This document shows, in pieces, positions 25,246 to 33,767 of a stretch of 64,000 nucleotides of DNA. A program made the translations under genes and the position numbers. The first letter of the stretch is position 1. Each line of letters begins with the position of its first letter. The DNA comes from Bianquea renquensis (GTDB lineage: Bacteria > Bacillota > Clostridia > Lachnospirales > Bianqueaceae), in NCBI RefSeq assembly GCF_014384895.1, contig NZ_JACRSQ010000011.1, positions 1 through 64,000 on the forward strand, read 5' to 3'. The notes beneath the pieces were generated by a model, which saw only the letters and a program-made list of their open reading frames with translations, did not search any database and was not told the DNA's origin.

Positions 25246-27112
25246 AACAGTGAGGGGTCATAGGACGAAGACGGTCTATCTGAACCGGCTGAATCGGCTG
25301 AATGCCACTATCTATGTGATTGTAATTTTATTTCTTGGCATGTTAGTCGTATACTATTCGGCGGCGCTGGAGAAAAATAAGCTGACGCAGACGAACCGCG
25401 ATGCCACCAATGAAATTATGCAGTATTTTCAAAATAAGGACACGAATTTTTACTCTGTCTATATGCCTATGTTTAAGGATAAAAAGAATGGGTACGAAGC
25501 AGCCTTATTAGAATTTTTTCTTGGGGAGTATCAGGGCAACCCGGATACGAACCAGTCTGCGGAGGATGTGCTCTTGGCTAACAGCGACACGGATGTGATA
25601 TTGGACATGATCGAGAGCGTTATGGCCCAGGACTCTGACATTCAATGGGTCTTCTTTCACCGCAATCTGGATGAGGATGTAGGCTATCTAGGAAATGTAT
25701 CGAGCTCCACCAAACGGCTGGAGAGTGTTTCAGACTTTCCTTTTCTTTCAGAAGTCATGGAGAAAACCGGGATTCACAAGATATTGGGCAGCCGTTATGT
25801 GGCCACGGAAAATGATAAGAGCGCAACCCGATGTTTTGCTATTACAGGGGGAGTCTTTTATCAGAGGCAATGCGTTGGGTCCATGACGGTCGGCTATTCG
25901 ACTGCGGCGTTTGACACAATCTACCGAAAATATGATTTTAATGAGGAGAGCATCCTGCCAACGATTCTCATCGCCACCACGGAGGGGAGTGTTATTTACG
26001 ACTCTTCCGGGCAGAACTACGGCAGTATGTTGGATATCCAGTCTTTTGACAATAGCCAGGAGGGGACCATGGAGGTCAACGGCGTGAAACAATTTGTCGA
26101 GGTACAGAAGCTTCCGGAGAAGGGGGCAATTGTCATCTGCACGGTTCCCTGGAATGCACTGAATCTTCTGTCGCATAAGAACACGCCGCTTATCATCGGC
26201 GTCACGGTGTTCTTTGCGGTGCTAGCGGCGTCTCTATATGAGCTATCGGGTCATCTCTCGTCACGGCGCGTCAACGTGATTCTAGACAGTCTGGAGGAGA
26301 TTGGAAAGGACAATCTGTCGTATCGCGTACCGGTAATCAATGAGCAGGACGAGTTTGGCGTTATCGCCAGCACAATCAATCGCATGACGGACCAATTGCA
26401 GGAGTACGTCAACAAAGTGTATATCTATTCCATTAAACAAAAGAATGCGGAGCTGGGTGAGCTGCAAGCTAAGTTTAATCCTCATTTTTTGTATAACACA
26501 CTGGAGGTGATTCGGGCACAGCTCCAGGAGAAAGGTGACGTGGAGACAGCCGATATGGTGTTGCTGCTATCCCGGATTTTTCGAAATTTTATCAATAAAA
26601 AGCCTTTTGTCACGATTCAGGAGGAGATTTCTCTCTGTGATGTGTACTTGGAGCTGTTTCGCCTGCGGTATCGGGATACCATCCAGATTGAATTCGATAT
26701 CGATACAGAGGTCCTCCGGTATGGAATCATTCGCAATCTGTTACAGCCCGTCATTGAGAATTATTTTGTCCATGGCTTTGTAGCAGGCAGCGCACAGAAT
26801 TGTATCACCATCACCGGGGCGCTGGAAGGGCAGGATTACATCATCCTCACAGTGGAGGATAATGGGACAGGCATAGAGGAAAGCCGGCTGAAAGAGATTG
26901 AGAAAGAATTGGGAGAGCCCTCGGCCGACGGCGATAAAGACGGGGAAGGAGGCTATGGCCTAAAAAATCTCCATGATCGGATTCACGTTTTCTATGGAGA
27001 GAAATGTGGGGTCACGATTACCAGTGACACTGGGAAAGGAACGAAAATCGCGCTTCGAATCTGCCAGATGACCGTGGAAGAGCATGAGCAGCAAATGCGA
27101 ATGAATCAATAA
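25238..27112 (+). CDS. LytS-type sensor histidine kinase with HAMP domain
   Basis: Membrane sensor kinase of 624 residues: N-terminal span at about 25-45, extracellular sensing region to about 310, second span about 313-333, HAMP to about 390, then a His-kinase (LytS) domain with Lys-Phe-Asn-Pro-His-Phe-Leu-Tyr-Asn-Thr (phospho-His), and an ATPase domain with Val-Glu-Asp-Asn-Gly-Thr-Gly-Ile and Gly-Tyr-Gly-Leu-Lys-Asn. This class pairs with REC-AraC regulators such as the one encoded convergently at 27267, and such pairs usually control LplB/YtcP-type sugar transporters like those at 29-35 kb. ATG at 25238 with GGAGGCG upstream. Confidence 0.93.
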   Translation: MRRTVRGHRTKTVYLNRLNRLNATIYVIVILFLGMLVVYYSAALEKNKLTQTNRDATNEIMQYFQNKDTNFYSVYMPMFKDKKNGYEAALLEFFLGEYQGNPDTNQSAEDVLLANSDTDVILDMIESVMAQDSDIQWVFFHRNLDEDVGYLGNVSSSTKRLESVSDFPFLSEVMEKTGIHKILGSRYVATENDKSATRCFAITGGVFYQRQCVGSMTVGYSTAAFDTIYRKYDFNEESILPTILIATTEGSVIYDSSGQNYGSMLDIQSFDNSQEGTMEVNGVKQFVEVQKLPEKGAIVICTVPWNALNLLSHKNTPLIIGVTVFFAVLAASLYELSGHLSSRRVNVILDSLEEIGKDNLSYRVPVINEQDEFGVIASTINRMTDQLQEYVNKVYIYSIKQKNAELGELQAKFNPHFLYNTLEVIRAQLQEKGDVETADMVLLLSRIFRNFINKKPFVTIQEEISLCDVYLELFRLRYRDTIQIEFDIDTEVLRYGIIRNLLQPVIENYFVHGFVAGSAQNCITITGALEGQDYIILTVEDNGTGIEESRLKEIEKELGEPSADGDKDGEGGYGLKNLHDRIHVFYGEKCGVTITSDTGKGTKIALRICQMTVEEHEQQMRMNQ

Positions 27113-27177
27113 AAAGACGAAAAATGACAACAGTTCCGTGCTGACGGGAGGTCTGAGAAATAGCCCATGACGGCGCA

Positions 27178-27213
27178 GGCGCAGGGGATAAAAAGCTCCC
27201 CTGCGCCTTTTTT
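27178..27213 (+). terminator. terminator after the sensor kinase gene
   Basis: 11-bp perfect stem GGCGCAGGGGA/TCCCCTGCGCC (27178-27188 with 27197-27207) followed by six T. Confidence 0.9.
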
Positions 27214-27216
27214 CGA

Positions 27217-27245
27217 TTGGGAGAGTCCGCCGGAAGGCGGACCTA
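27217..27245 (+). repeat. REP-like palindrome
   Basis: Core AGTCCGCC-GGAA-GGCGGACCTA at 27223-27245, between the kinase terminator and the stop of the converging regulator gene. Confidence 0.75.
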
Positions 27246-27266
27246 ATGGGAAGAACCGAAGGTACT

Positions 27267-28811
27267 TTACACCCCTTTCTTCGCCTGGCGAAATTTAGCG
27301 GGTGAGATCCCATTATATTTTTTAAATATCTGATTAAAATAGGTCACGTCTGAATATCCAACTTTTGAGGCGATCTCGCTCATGGTGCGATCCGTTGACA
27401 GAAGGAGCCGTTCCGCCTCCTGAATGCGGATCTGATTTAAATAATCAGAAAAATAGAGGTTCGTCTCCTGCTTAAATAGATATCCCAAATACGAAGGATT
27501 GACAGAAAAGTGGGCGGCGATTTTTTTAATCGACATGGCTTCGCAATAGTGAACTTTCACATACTGCAAGACACGGCTCACAATAGGACTCACCGGCAAC
27601 GAATCTCTGCGAATCAGGTGGCGCGCGTCCAAAACTATGCCATTGAGCCATTGGGACAGTTCCGCCTGGGAGCCAAGTGAGTTTAGACGAGCAAACATAT
27701 TTTTCAAAGAATCCGGCAGGCTGCCTTTCTGTAGATGAACTTTTTCGATCTGCCTGGCAAATTGCAGCAGAAATTCTGTAAGCAAGGCGCGTACGGTTGG
27801 GAGGGACGCGTCGGTCTCCTGGCCAATGGACTCAACAAAAGCGGTTGTCTTAGCAAGGGCATCCTCATCCCGTTCCAGTGTCAATAGTTCCTCAATGTTA
27901 ATCTGTGCTGAAACATTGTAGCCGTCGCGGTTGCTGCGAATTTCTTCCGCATTCAATAGACTGTTTGATTCGAACAACATAGAGTAGGTAATAATCTCAA
28001 GGGCGGATTGATAACTAAAAGGCAGATTGGCACTGCCGAGGGCTTCCGTCCCAATGACAGCGATGAATAGGGACGGCGTCTGAGACATCTGCATGGATGG
28101 AGACAGGAGGGATTTGATATCGGAGGGAGATGCGGTTCGCCCCCCGATAATAAAAACTTGCCAGCCGGAGGGATTGGAGAAGCGGTAGCATTCATAGTTT
28201 GAGGATAACAGTCCATAGCATACATCCAACAGCTGTTCATACGCGGGGTCAGCGGAAAGTGGTTTTACGATTAGCGTATTGTAGCACCGTTTATAGAGAT
28301 TGATACCGCCATCGCTGGCTAATTTTGCGCGATCGCTCAGTTCCTGACCGGACAAGTCGCCGGTGGCCCAGCGGTAGAGCACATTTTCCTTAAATATCGA
28401 TTCATTGCTTTTGAGAAAGGTATCCAGCTCGCGGCTATGATTGATGTTGTCCAGCGCTTTCCGGACGGTAGCCGTCAGCTCTGCCGTGTTAATTGGTTTG
28501 AGTAAAAAGTTTTCGGCTCCGAGGCGCAGGGCCTCCAACACATAGTCAAACTCATCGTAGGCTGTCAAGATCACACAGCTCATATGGGGATAGAGAGTGC
28601 GCACCTTCTTCAAAAGCGTCAGTCCATCCATTTCAGGCATTCGTATATCGGTAACACAGAGGTCAAATTGTTTGGAGCCCATAAGTTCCAAGGCTTGCGC
28701 CGCACTTTGTACGGCGATGATATCTTCAAATCCATATTCATTCCAGGGAATCGCCTTTTTTAAGCCCTCCAGAATGACAGGTTCATCATCGATCAAGATC
28801 ACGCTGTACAT
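27267..28811 (-). CDS. response regulator with AraC-type DNA-binding domain (YesN-like)
   Basis: Protein of 514 residues. The receiver domain is at 1-120, with the phospho-acceptor Asp in Cys-Val-Thr-Asp-Ile-Arg-Met-Pro-Glu-Met-Asp-Gly and the conserved Lys in Leu-Leu-Lys-Pro-Ile-Asn. A middle linker follows, then an AraC/XylS double helix-turn-helix in the last 100 residues ending Ser-Asp-Val-Thr-Tyr-Phe-Asn-Gln-Ile-Phe-Lys-Lys-Tyr-Asn-Gly-Ile. It converges with its likely kinase and diverges from the permease operon. The shared 19-bp element before 29192 and 33768 is its best candidate operator. Confidence 0.94.
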   Translation of the reverse strand: MYSVILIDDEPVILEGLKKAIPWNEYGFEDIIAVQSAAQALELMGSKQFDLCVTDIRMPEMDGLTLLKKVRTLYPHMSCVILTAYDEFDYVLEALRLGAENFLLKPINTAELTATVRKALDNINHSRELDTFLKSNESIFKENVLYRWATGDLSGQELSDRAKLASDGGINLYKRCYNTLIVKPLSADPAYEQLLDVCYGLLSSNYECYRFSNPSGWQVFIIGGRTASPSDIKSLLSPSMQMSQTPSLFIAVIGTEALGSANLPFSYQSALEIITYSMLFESNSLLNAEEIRSNRDGYNVSAQINIEELLTLERDEDALAKTTAFVESIGQETDASLPTVRALLTEFLLQFARQIEKVHLQKGSLPDSLKNMFARLNSLGSQAELSQWLNGIVLDARHLIRRDSLPVSPIVSRVLQYVKVHYCEAMSIKKIAAHFSVNPSYLGYLFKQETNLYFSDYLNQIRIQEAERLLLSTDRTMSEIASKVGYSDVTYFNQIFKKYNGISPAKFRQAKKGV

Positions 28812-28843
28812 GAATAACCTCCTGTCAGATTGAGTATGGCATC

Positions 28844-28872
28844 ATTATACACGGCATCACTTGCCTTAGCAA
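28844..28872 (-). promoter_or_regulatory. sigma-A promoter of the response regulator gene
   Basis: On the minus strand: TTGCTA (28872-28867), 17-bp spacer, TATAAT (28849-28844), about 35 nt before the start. Confidence 0.75.
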
Positions 28873-29083
28873 GTAAAATTTCTGAAATTTTGCAGATGGG
28901 ACAGGAGAACTGGCGGTGTCGGGGGCTTTGTGCGAATTCCTGAGGACATTTTTTGGAACGGCAAAACCATTGAACAATATTCCTATAAACCGTCACAGAA
29001 ATTGCATAAAAACAGTGCCGAATTCCTTGCTCAAATAAGAAATTTATAGAAATTCGACAAGGTAACATGAAATTTTATAAGTT

Positions 29084-29128
29084 CCTAGAATTATTACTCT
29101 GGTCACAATTTTGCATTGCTGATACAAT
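29084..29128 (+). promoter_or_regulatory. candidate operator plus -10 box of the permease operon
   Basis: CCTAGAATTATTACTCTGG at 29084-29102 is followed 39 nt later (start to start) by the -10 TACAAT at 29123-29128. The -35 hexamer 17 bp upstream of the -10 (TGGTCA) is poor and overlaps the element, as expected of an activator-dependent promoter. The same 19 bp at the same distance occurs before the binding-protein gene at 33616. Confidence 0.8.
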
Positions 29129-29191
29129 ATTGACATAAGGAGTATCGCCGTGAGCGGTACCTGATAAAACATGAAAAGGAGTCGAGATTGT

Positions 29192-30115
29192 ATGGCGGTA
29201 AAACGAATTGACCAAAAGCGTAGAGAATCCTACAAGCTTTTTTTGTTTATTCTTCCATGCCTAATTTTTATCTTTATTTTTAGTTATCTGCCGTTGCGGG
29301 GTTGGATTTATGCCTTTACCAACTATAAACCAGGGTATCAGTGGAAGGATATGGATTGGGTCGGATTTAGCAATTTTACGAAACTATTCGGAAATGCGGT
29401 CATGCGCCAAACGATGTTTCAAGTAATCGGAAACACACTGTATTATGCGATTCTTGGCGTTATCCTATCTCCAGTCCCAATGTTTTTCGCCATATTCTTA
29501 AATGAAATGAGCTCCAGCAAATGCCGGAAAATCGTACAGACCTTGACGACGCTGCCGCATTTTATCAGCTGGGTCATTATGTACTCTTTAGTATTTTTTA
29601 TGCTGTCCCCCAACGGATTTGTCAATACACTGTTGATGAATTTAGGACTGATCAGTGAGCCGACGGATGTCCTGGCATCGGGAGATCATGTTATGTTGAC
29701 GCAGCGTCTGTATCAGCTTTGGAAAGAGACTGGATGGAACGCCATCGTGTATTTGGCCGCCATTGCCGGAATTGACCAGGAACAGTATGAGGCGGCGATG
29801 ATCGACGGCGCGAATCGCTTTCAAAAGATCTGGTATATCACCGTTCCCAGTTTGTCCAGTACATATTTCGTACTTTTGGTCATGAGCTTCGGCAATTTCC
29901 TAAACACGGGATTCGACCAGTTTTACGTGTTCCAGAATGCCTTCAACAAAGAACAGATTCAGGTTTTGGATTTGTACGTATATAACCTCGGTATCGGTAG
30001 CGGACAGACTTCCATGGCGACGGCCGTAGGTATGGCCAAATCGATTATCGCCCTCGTCTTATTTACTTTGGCGAATCTGCTGTCCAAGAAGGTCCGCGGA
30101 ACTAGCGTATTTTAA
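29192..30115 (+). CDS. sugar ABC transporter permease, LplB family
   Basis: Membrane protein of about 307 residues with six spans. The EAA loop (Gln-Tyr-Glu-Ala-Ala-Met-Ile-Asp-Gly-Ala) is near residue 195. It matches LplB/COG4209, which import oligo- or polysaccharide breakdown products. The ATG at 29192 is chosen because AAAGGAG lies 11 nt upstream; the ATG at 29171 has none. It forms a heterodimer with the next gene product; the ATPase is probably a shared MsmK-type protein encoded elsewhere, as none is present here. Confidence 0.92.
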   Translation: MAVKRIDQKRRESYKLFLFILPCLIFIFIFSYLPLRGWIYAFTNYKPGYQWKDMDWVGFSNFTKLFGNAVMRQTMFQVIGNTLYYAILGVILSPVPMFFAIFLNEMSSSKCRKIVQTLTTLPHFISWVIMYSLVFFMLSPNGFVNTLLMNLGLISEPTDVLASGDHVMLTQRLYQLWKETGWNAIVYLAAIAGIDQEQYEAAMIDGANRFQKIWYITVPSLSSTYFVLLVMSFGNFLNTGFDQFYVFQNAFNKEQIQVLDLYVYNLGIGSGQTSMATAVGMAKSIIALVLFTLANLLSKKVRGTSVF

Positions 30116-30142
30116 GAGAATATCGGAAGGAGGAAAGCGGCT

Positions 30143-31042
30143 ATGCGCTCACATCATAAAGGAAAAATCAAATCATCCGCCGGCGATCATGTATTTCAGA
30201 TCCTTAACTATACATTTTTCATACTCTTTACGTTAATCTGTGTGTATCCATTCTATTATCTATTTATCAATACCATCAGCGACAACTCGCTGGTTAATGC
30301 GGGGAAGATCATGTTCTATCCCAAGGGAATCCATTTTCGCAACTACATCGATGTCATGAAACTGGAGAATCTGGGGACAGCGGCATTTAACTCCGTGGCC
30401 CGCACGGTTTTAGGCACGGCTCTGAGTTCTATCGTCTGCTCCTATCTGGCCTATTTTTTCACAAAACAAAATCTGTGGATGCGAAAGCTCTGGTATCGCT
30501 TTACAGTCGCAACCATGTACTTTAGCGCCGGTCTGATTCCGACGTATTTGAACTTGCGAATGCTAGGCTTTATGAATAATTTTCTTGTCTATATCATTCC
30601 CGGTATGATTTCCGTGTACAACATGGTGTTAATTAAGACCTACATCGAATCGCTCCCCGCGGAGCTGGAAGAATCGGCAGAAATCGATGGCGCTGGATAT
30701 ATACGCCGGTTTGTGTCCATCGTTTTGCCTCTCAGTGTTCCCATCATCGCAACGGTCTCGCTCTTTACAGCGGTTAGCCAGTGGAATTCGTTTATGGACT
30801 GCCTGCTATACATTACGAAGCCGCAACTGTATACACTGCAATATATCCTGCAGATGTACTTCCGTCAGGCGCAGCAGTTGGCGCAGCAACTCGAGATGGG
30901 CGGTGACTCCGCGTTCCAGGCAACGCCAAAGGGGATTCAGATGACGATCACCATGGTGATCACCATCCCCATCATCTGCGTGTATCCTTTTGTGCAGCGG
31001 TATTTTGTCAAAGGAATCATGGTGGGCGCGATCAAGGGGTAA
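30143..31042 (+). CDS. sugar ABC transporter permease, YtcP/LplC family
   Basis: Partner permease of 299 residues, six spans, EAA loop Leu-Glu-Glu-Ser-Ala-Glu-Ile-Asp-Gly-Ala near residue 175 and the C-terminal Arg-Tyr-Phe-Val-Lys-Gly-Ile-Met-Val-Gly-Ala-Ile-Lys-Gly typical of YtcP. AAGGAGG precedes the ATG. It is followed 20 nt later by a beta-helix enzyme gene of the same operon. Confidence 0.93.
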   Translation: MRSHHKGKIKSSAGDHVFQILNYTFFILFTLICVYPFYYLFINTISDNSLVNAGKIMFYPKGIHFRNYIDVMKLENLGTAAFNSVARTVLGTALSSIVCSYLAYFFTKQNLWMRKLWYRFTVATMYFSAGLIPTYLNLRMLGFMNNFLVYIIPGMISVYNMVLIKTYIESLPAELEESAEIDGAGYIRRFVSIVLPLSVPIIATVSLFTAVSQWNSFMDCLLYITKPQLYTLQYILQMYFRQAQQLAQQLEMGGDSAFQATPKGIQMTITMVITIPIICVYPFVQRYFVKGIMVGAIKG

Positions 31043-31062
31043 CCGGATTAAGGGGGAGGATT

Positions 31063-33435
31063 ATGAAAGAATTCAGGCTTACACCGGAGGATGGAATCGA
31101 CGGCTTGCGGCAGGCTTTGTCGGAGTTGAATGGGCAGGGAGCGGAGATTCTCCTCACAAAAGGGATCTATTACGTTGAAGACAGCATTGCCATTGGCAAA
31201 GATCAATCCCATGTAACCATCCGGGGAGAGGAGGGAACACGGATTGTCGGCGGGCGAAAGCTATCCGGCTGGCACAAGGTTGAAAGGCTGGAGGTTCTGG
31301 AGCGCCTTGACGAGACGGCGCGAGACAAAGTGTATGTCTGCGATCTTGCCGCCAATGGTGTCAAAGACCCTGGACATTTTTCCAGGCGTGGGTTCGGCGG
31401 CGATTCGGAACCGGCCCACGGGGAGTTGTACCTTGATGGCGAGCCCATGTTTGTGGCCCAGTACCCGAAGAGGGGGACGTATCTCCCGATTTCCGGGTAT
31501 GAGAGGGAGATCATCAATGAGTGTGAGGAGGCTATCGGCGATCCAGAGTATGGCTTTTACTATGACGACCCGAGGCCAAGACGCTGGAAATCCTATGACA
31601 ATCTATGGGTCCATGGATATTGGTGCTGGGACTGGGCCAATTCCTATGAGCATGTCACCCAGCTGGATGCAGAGAAAGGCATTGTCAAATTGAAGGAGAT
31701 TCCGAAAGGAAAAGTTCGGGGGTTCAAACCAAATCAACGGTTTTATTTCCTTAACATCCTGGAGGAGGTCAACCAGCTCGGCGATTATTATGTTGATACC
31801 GAAGCCATGCTGCTATATTTTTATCCCGAAGCGCTGGGGGACGAATCGGAGCTGCTGTTTTCTACCTTGGATACACCTATGTTTTCCCTGTCAGAGTGTG
31901 AGGGGGTAGTCATCCGGGATCTCCAGCTGGAGTGTATGCGGGAGCGAGCCCTGTATGCTGTGGATTCCTCCAATATCCGGGTCACGGACTGCTGCCTGAG
32001 AGGGATCGGCAATACGGCCCTGGACATGGAAGGCGGTGAAAACAATACCATCTGCGGCTGTACAATCTACAACTGTGGCGACGGCGGCATCCGAATCGTT
32101 GGCGGAGACAGAATGACCTTGACTCCTGCGGGGTCACGAGTCACCAACAATCATATTTACAAGGTGGCTCTCTGGAGCCGGTGCTATAAACCGGCCATCA
32201 GCCCCAATGGCGTTGGAATTGACATTACGCATAATTTAATCCACGATTGTCCCCATATTGCCATTCTGTACAGCGGCAATGATATGCGCATCGAGGATAA
32301 TGAGATTTATAGCGTGTGCCTTGAAACCGGAGATGCGGGGGCGATTTATTCCGGCCGTGACGTGACATTTCGCGGGAATCATGTCAGTCATAATTACATT
32401 CACCACCTGGGCGGCGTCGGCATGGGAACCATGGGAATCTATAACGACGATGTGTTGAGTGGTACGATCATGGAAGACAACTTCTTTTATGAGGTGGGCC
32501 GCGCAGTTATGCTTGGAGGCGGCGTGGATTATGTAGTTCGCAACAATGTATTTGTGAAGTGCTATCCCGCCATTGCCATGGACAGCCGGGCGGCTCACAC
32601 GGAGTTCTTCTGGACACCGTGCTATGAGGAGCAGCGAGGGAAACTCTATGATGGAGTACAATCGTTTCTTCATGCCAATGACCCAGCGGTGACGCTTGAT
32701 TGCACAAAGAGCCCATATATCGACCGCTATCCTGAGATTCAGCACTTGGTGGATATTTACGAGAGCGGCGAGGAGCTCACAGCTTCGGCGGAATTTTCCC
32801 GAAACGTTTTCTGTACCAAGCCGATGTTTCGATATTCCTACAACCGCAGAGACGCCGGGTTTGAGCATATGATGGATTGCGGAGAGCCAACAGAGCTGAG
32901 CCAGGATGAGTTAAGTGTTCTATTTGACATGCGCCATATCGTTCGTCCTACATGGTCTGCGGGAAAGGGCGATTGGCGATTCGCGAAAAATTACATGGCG
33001 TTCCCCAGCGATTTTGTCGATGCGGAGTGGGGGATCATCGGGATCCGACCGGATTCCAAAGCTATGGAAACGGGATACCAGCCGGTGGAATTTGACTCCA
33101 TTGGACTGGTGGAGGAAGAGCGCAAAGTGGCGACGCCAAAGGTGTGGTCTTGCCTTCTGTATCCGTATCGAAGCGAAACGAGAAAATTAACCCTAGGTCT
33201 TTGGAATGCGGGGGATGAGGCGGTTCAAGTGGAAATGCATCTGACCAGCAGCAATCCCAACGTGAATCTCTATGACAGAACAGTTTTGGCAACACTCCAG
33301 GCTGGGGAGAAAACGTTTCTCGAGGTGGGAGACCTAGGGGAGGAAGAGATCTTCTGCGTCGAAGCGCGAAGCGCGACTCCGGGAGTTCGACCGGCTCGGG
33401 CGGAAAATATTATGGGCAATTGGAATCGCTTTTAG
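31063..33435 (+). CDS. right-handed beta-helix protein, GH141-like
   Basis: Protein of 790 residues with no signal peptide or anchor, so apparently cytoplasmic. Residues about 270-520 contain many beta-helix turns (repeated Asn-Asn/Asn-His/Ile patterns such as Val-Thr-Asn-Asn-His-Ile-Tyr, Ile-Thr-His-Asn-Leu-Ile-His, Ile-Glu-Asp-Asn-Glu-Ile-Tyr). The overall plan resembles GH141-type plant-glycan hydrolases (fucosidase/xylanase group). Together with the permeases just upstream it would cut an imported oligosaccharide. Catalytic residues cannot be assigned by eye; GH assignment is tentative, the fold is secure. Confidence 0.85.
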   Translation: MKEFRLTPEDGIDGLRQALSELNGQGAEILLTKGIYYVEDSIAIGKDQSHVTIRGEEGTRIVGGRKLSGWHKVERLEVLERLDETARDKVYVCDLAANGVKDPGHFSRRGFGGDSEPAHGELYLDGEPMFVAQYPKRGTYLPISGYEREIINECEEAIGDPEYGFYYDDPRPRRWKSYDNLWVHGYWCWDWANSYEHVTQLDAEKGIVKLKEIPKGKVRGFKPNQRFYFLNILEEVNQLGDYYVDTEAMLLYFYPEALGDESELLFSTLDTPMFSLSECEGVVIRDLQLECMRERALYAVDSSNIRVTDCCLRGIGNTALDMEGGENNTICGCTIYNCGDGGIRIVGGDRMTLTPAGSRVTNNHIYKVALWSRCYKPAISPNGVGIDITHNLIHDCPHIAILYSGNDMRIEDNEIYSVCLETGDAGAIYSGRDVTFRGNHVSHNYIHHLGGVGMGTMGIYNDDVLSGTIMEDNFFYEVGRAVMLGGGVDYVVRNNVFVKCYPAIAMDSRAAHTEFFWTPCYEEQRGKLYDGVQSFLHANDPAVTLDCTKSPYIDRYPEIQHLVDIYESGEELTASAEFSRNVFCTKPMFRYSYNRRDAGFEHMMDCGEPTELSQDELSVLFDMRHIVRPTWSAGKGDWRFAKNYMAFPSDFVDAEWGIIGIRPDSKAMETGYQPVEFDSIGLVEEERKVATPKVWSCLLYPYRSETRKLTLGLWNAGDEAVQVEMHLTSSNPNVNLYDRTVLATLQAGEKTFLEVGDLGEEEIFCVEARSATPGVRPARAENIMGNWNRF

Positions 33436-33615
33436 TCAAATATCATAAAATTCTGATAGTTTAAAGAAAAAATTACCTATTGAGGATGTGATTGTGAAAA
33501 AGGTCAATATTATATGGAATATTTACAGTTATATCGATGATATTTCCGAGTAATTCAACATCGTGTAGAAAAAATTTTAAAATATTTGCATAGAAATATA
33601 GAATAATCAAAAGAA
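33436..33615. other. AT-rich spacer before the binding-protein promoter
   Basis: No gene. The stretch is very AT-rich, has no clear terminator for the upstream operon and may hold further regulator half-sites before the shared 19-bp element. Confidence 0.4.
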
Positions 33616-33660
33616 CCTAGAATTATTACTCTGGAGTTTTTTTGCAGGCAATGGTACAAT
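33616..33660 (+). promoter_or_regulatory. candidate operator plus -10 box of the binding-protein gene
   Basis: CCTAGAATTATTACTCTGG at 33616-33634 and -10 TACAAT at 33655-33660, exactly the 39-nt distance seen at 29084. The flanks differ, so the conservation is local. Confidence 0.8.
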
Positions 33661-33767
33661 TATGACCATAAGGGTATGCAGTTTTCCCATGTATCTTGTT
33701 GATGACATAGGTTTAGGAACACAGATGTCATCTGAGATAAAAAAATAGAATAGGAGGAAACAAATTT

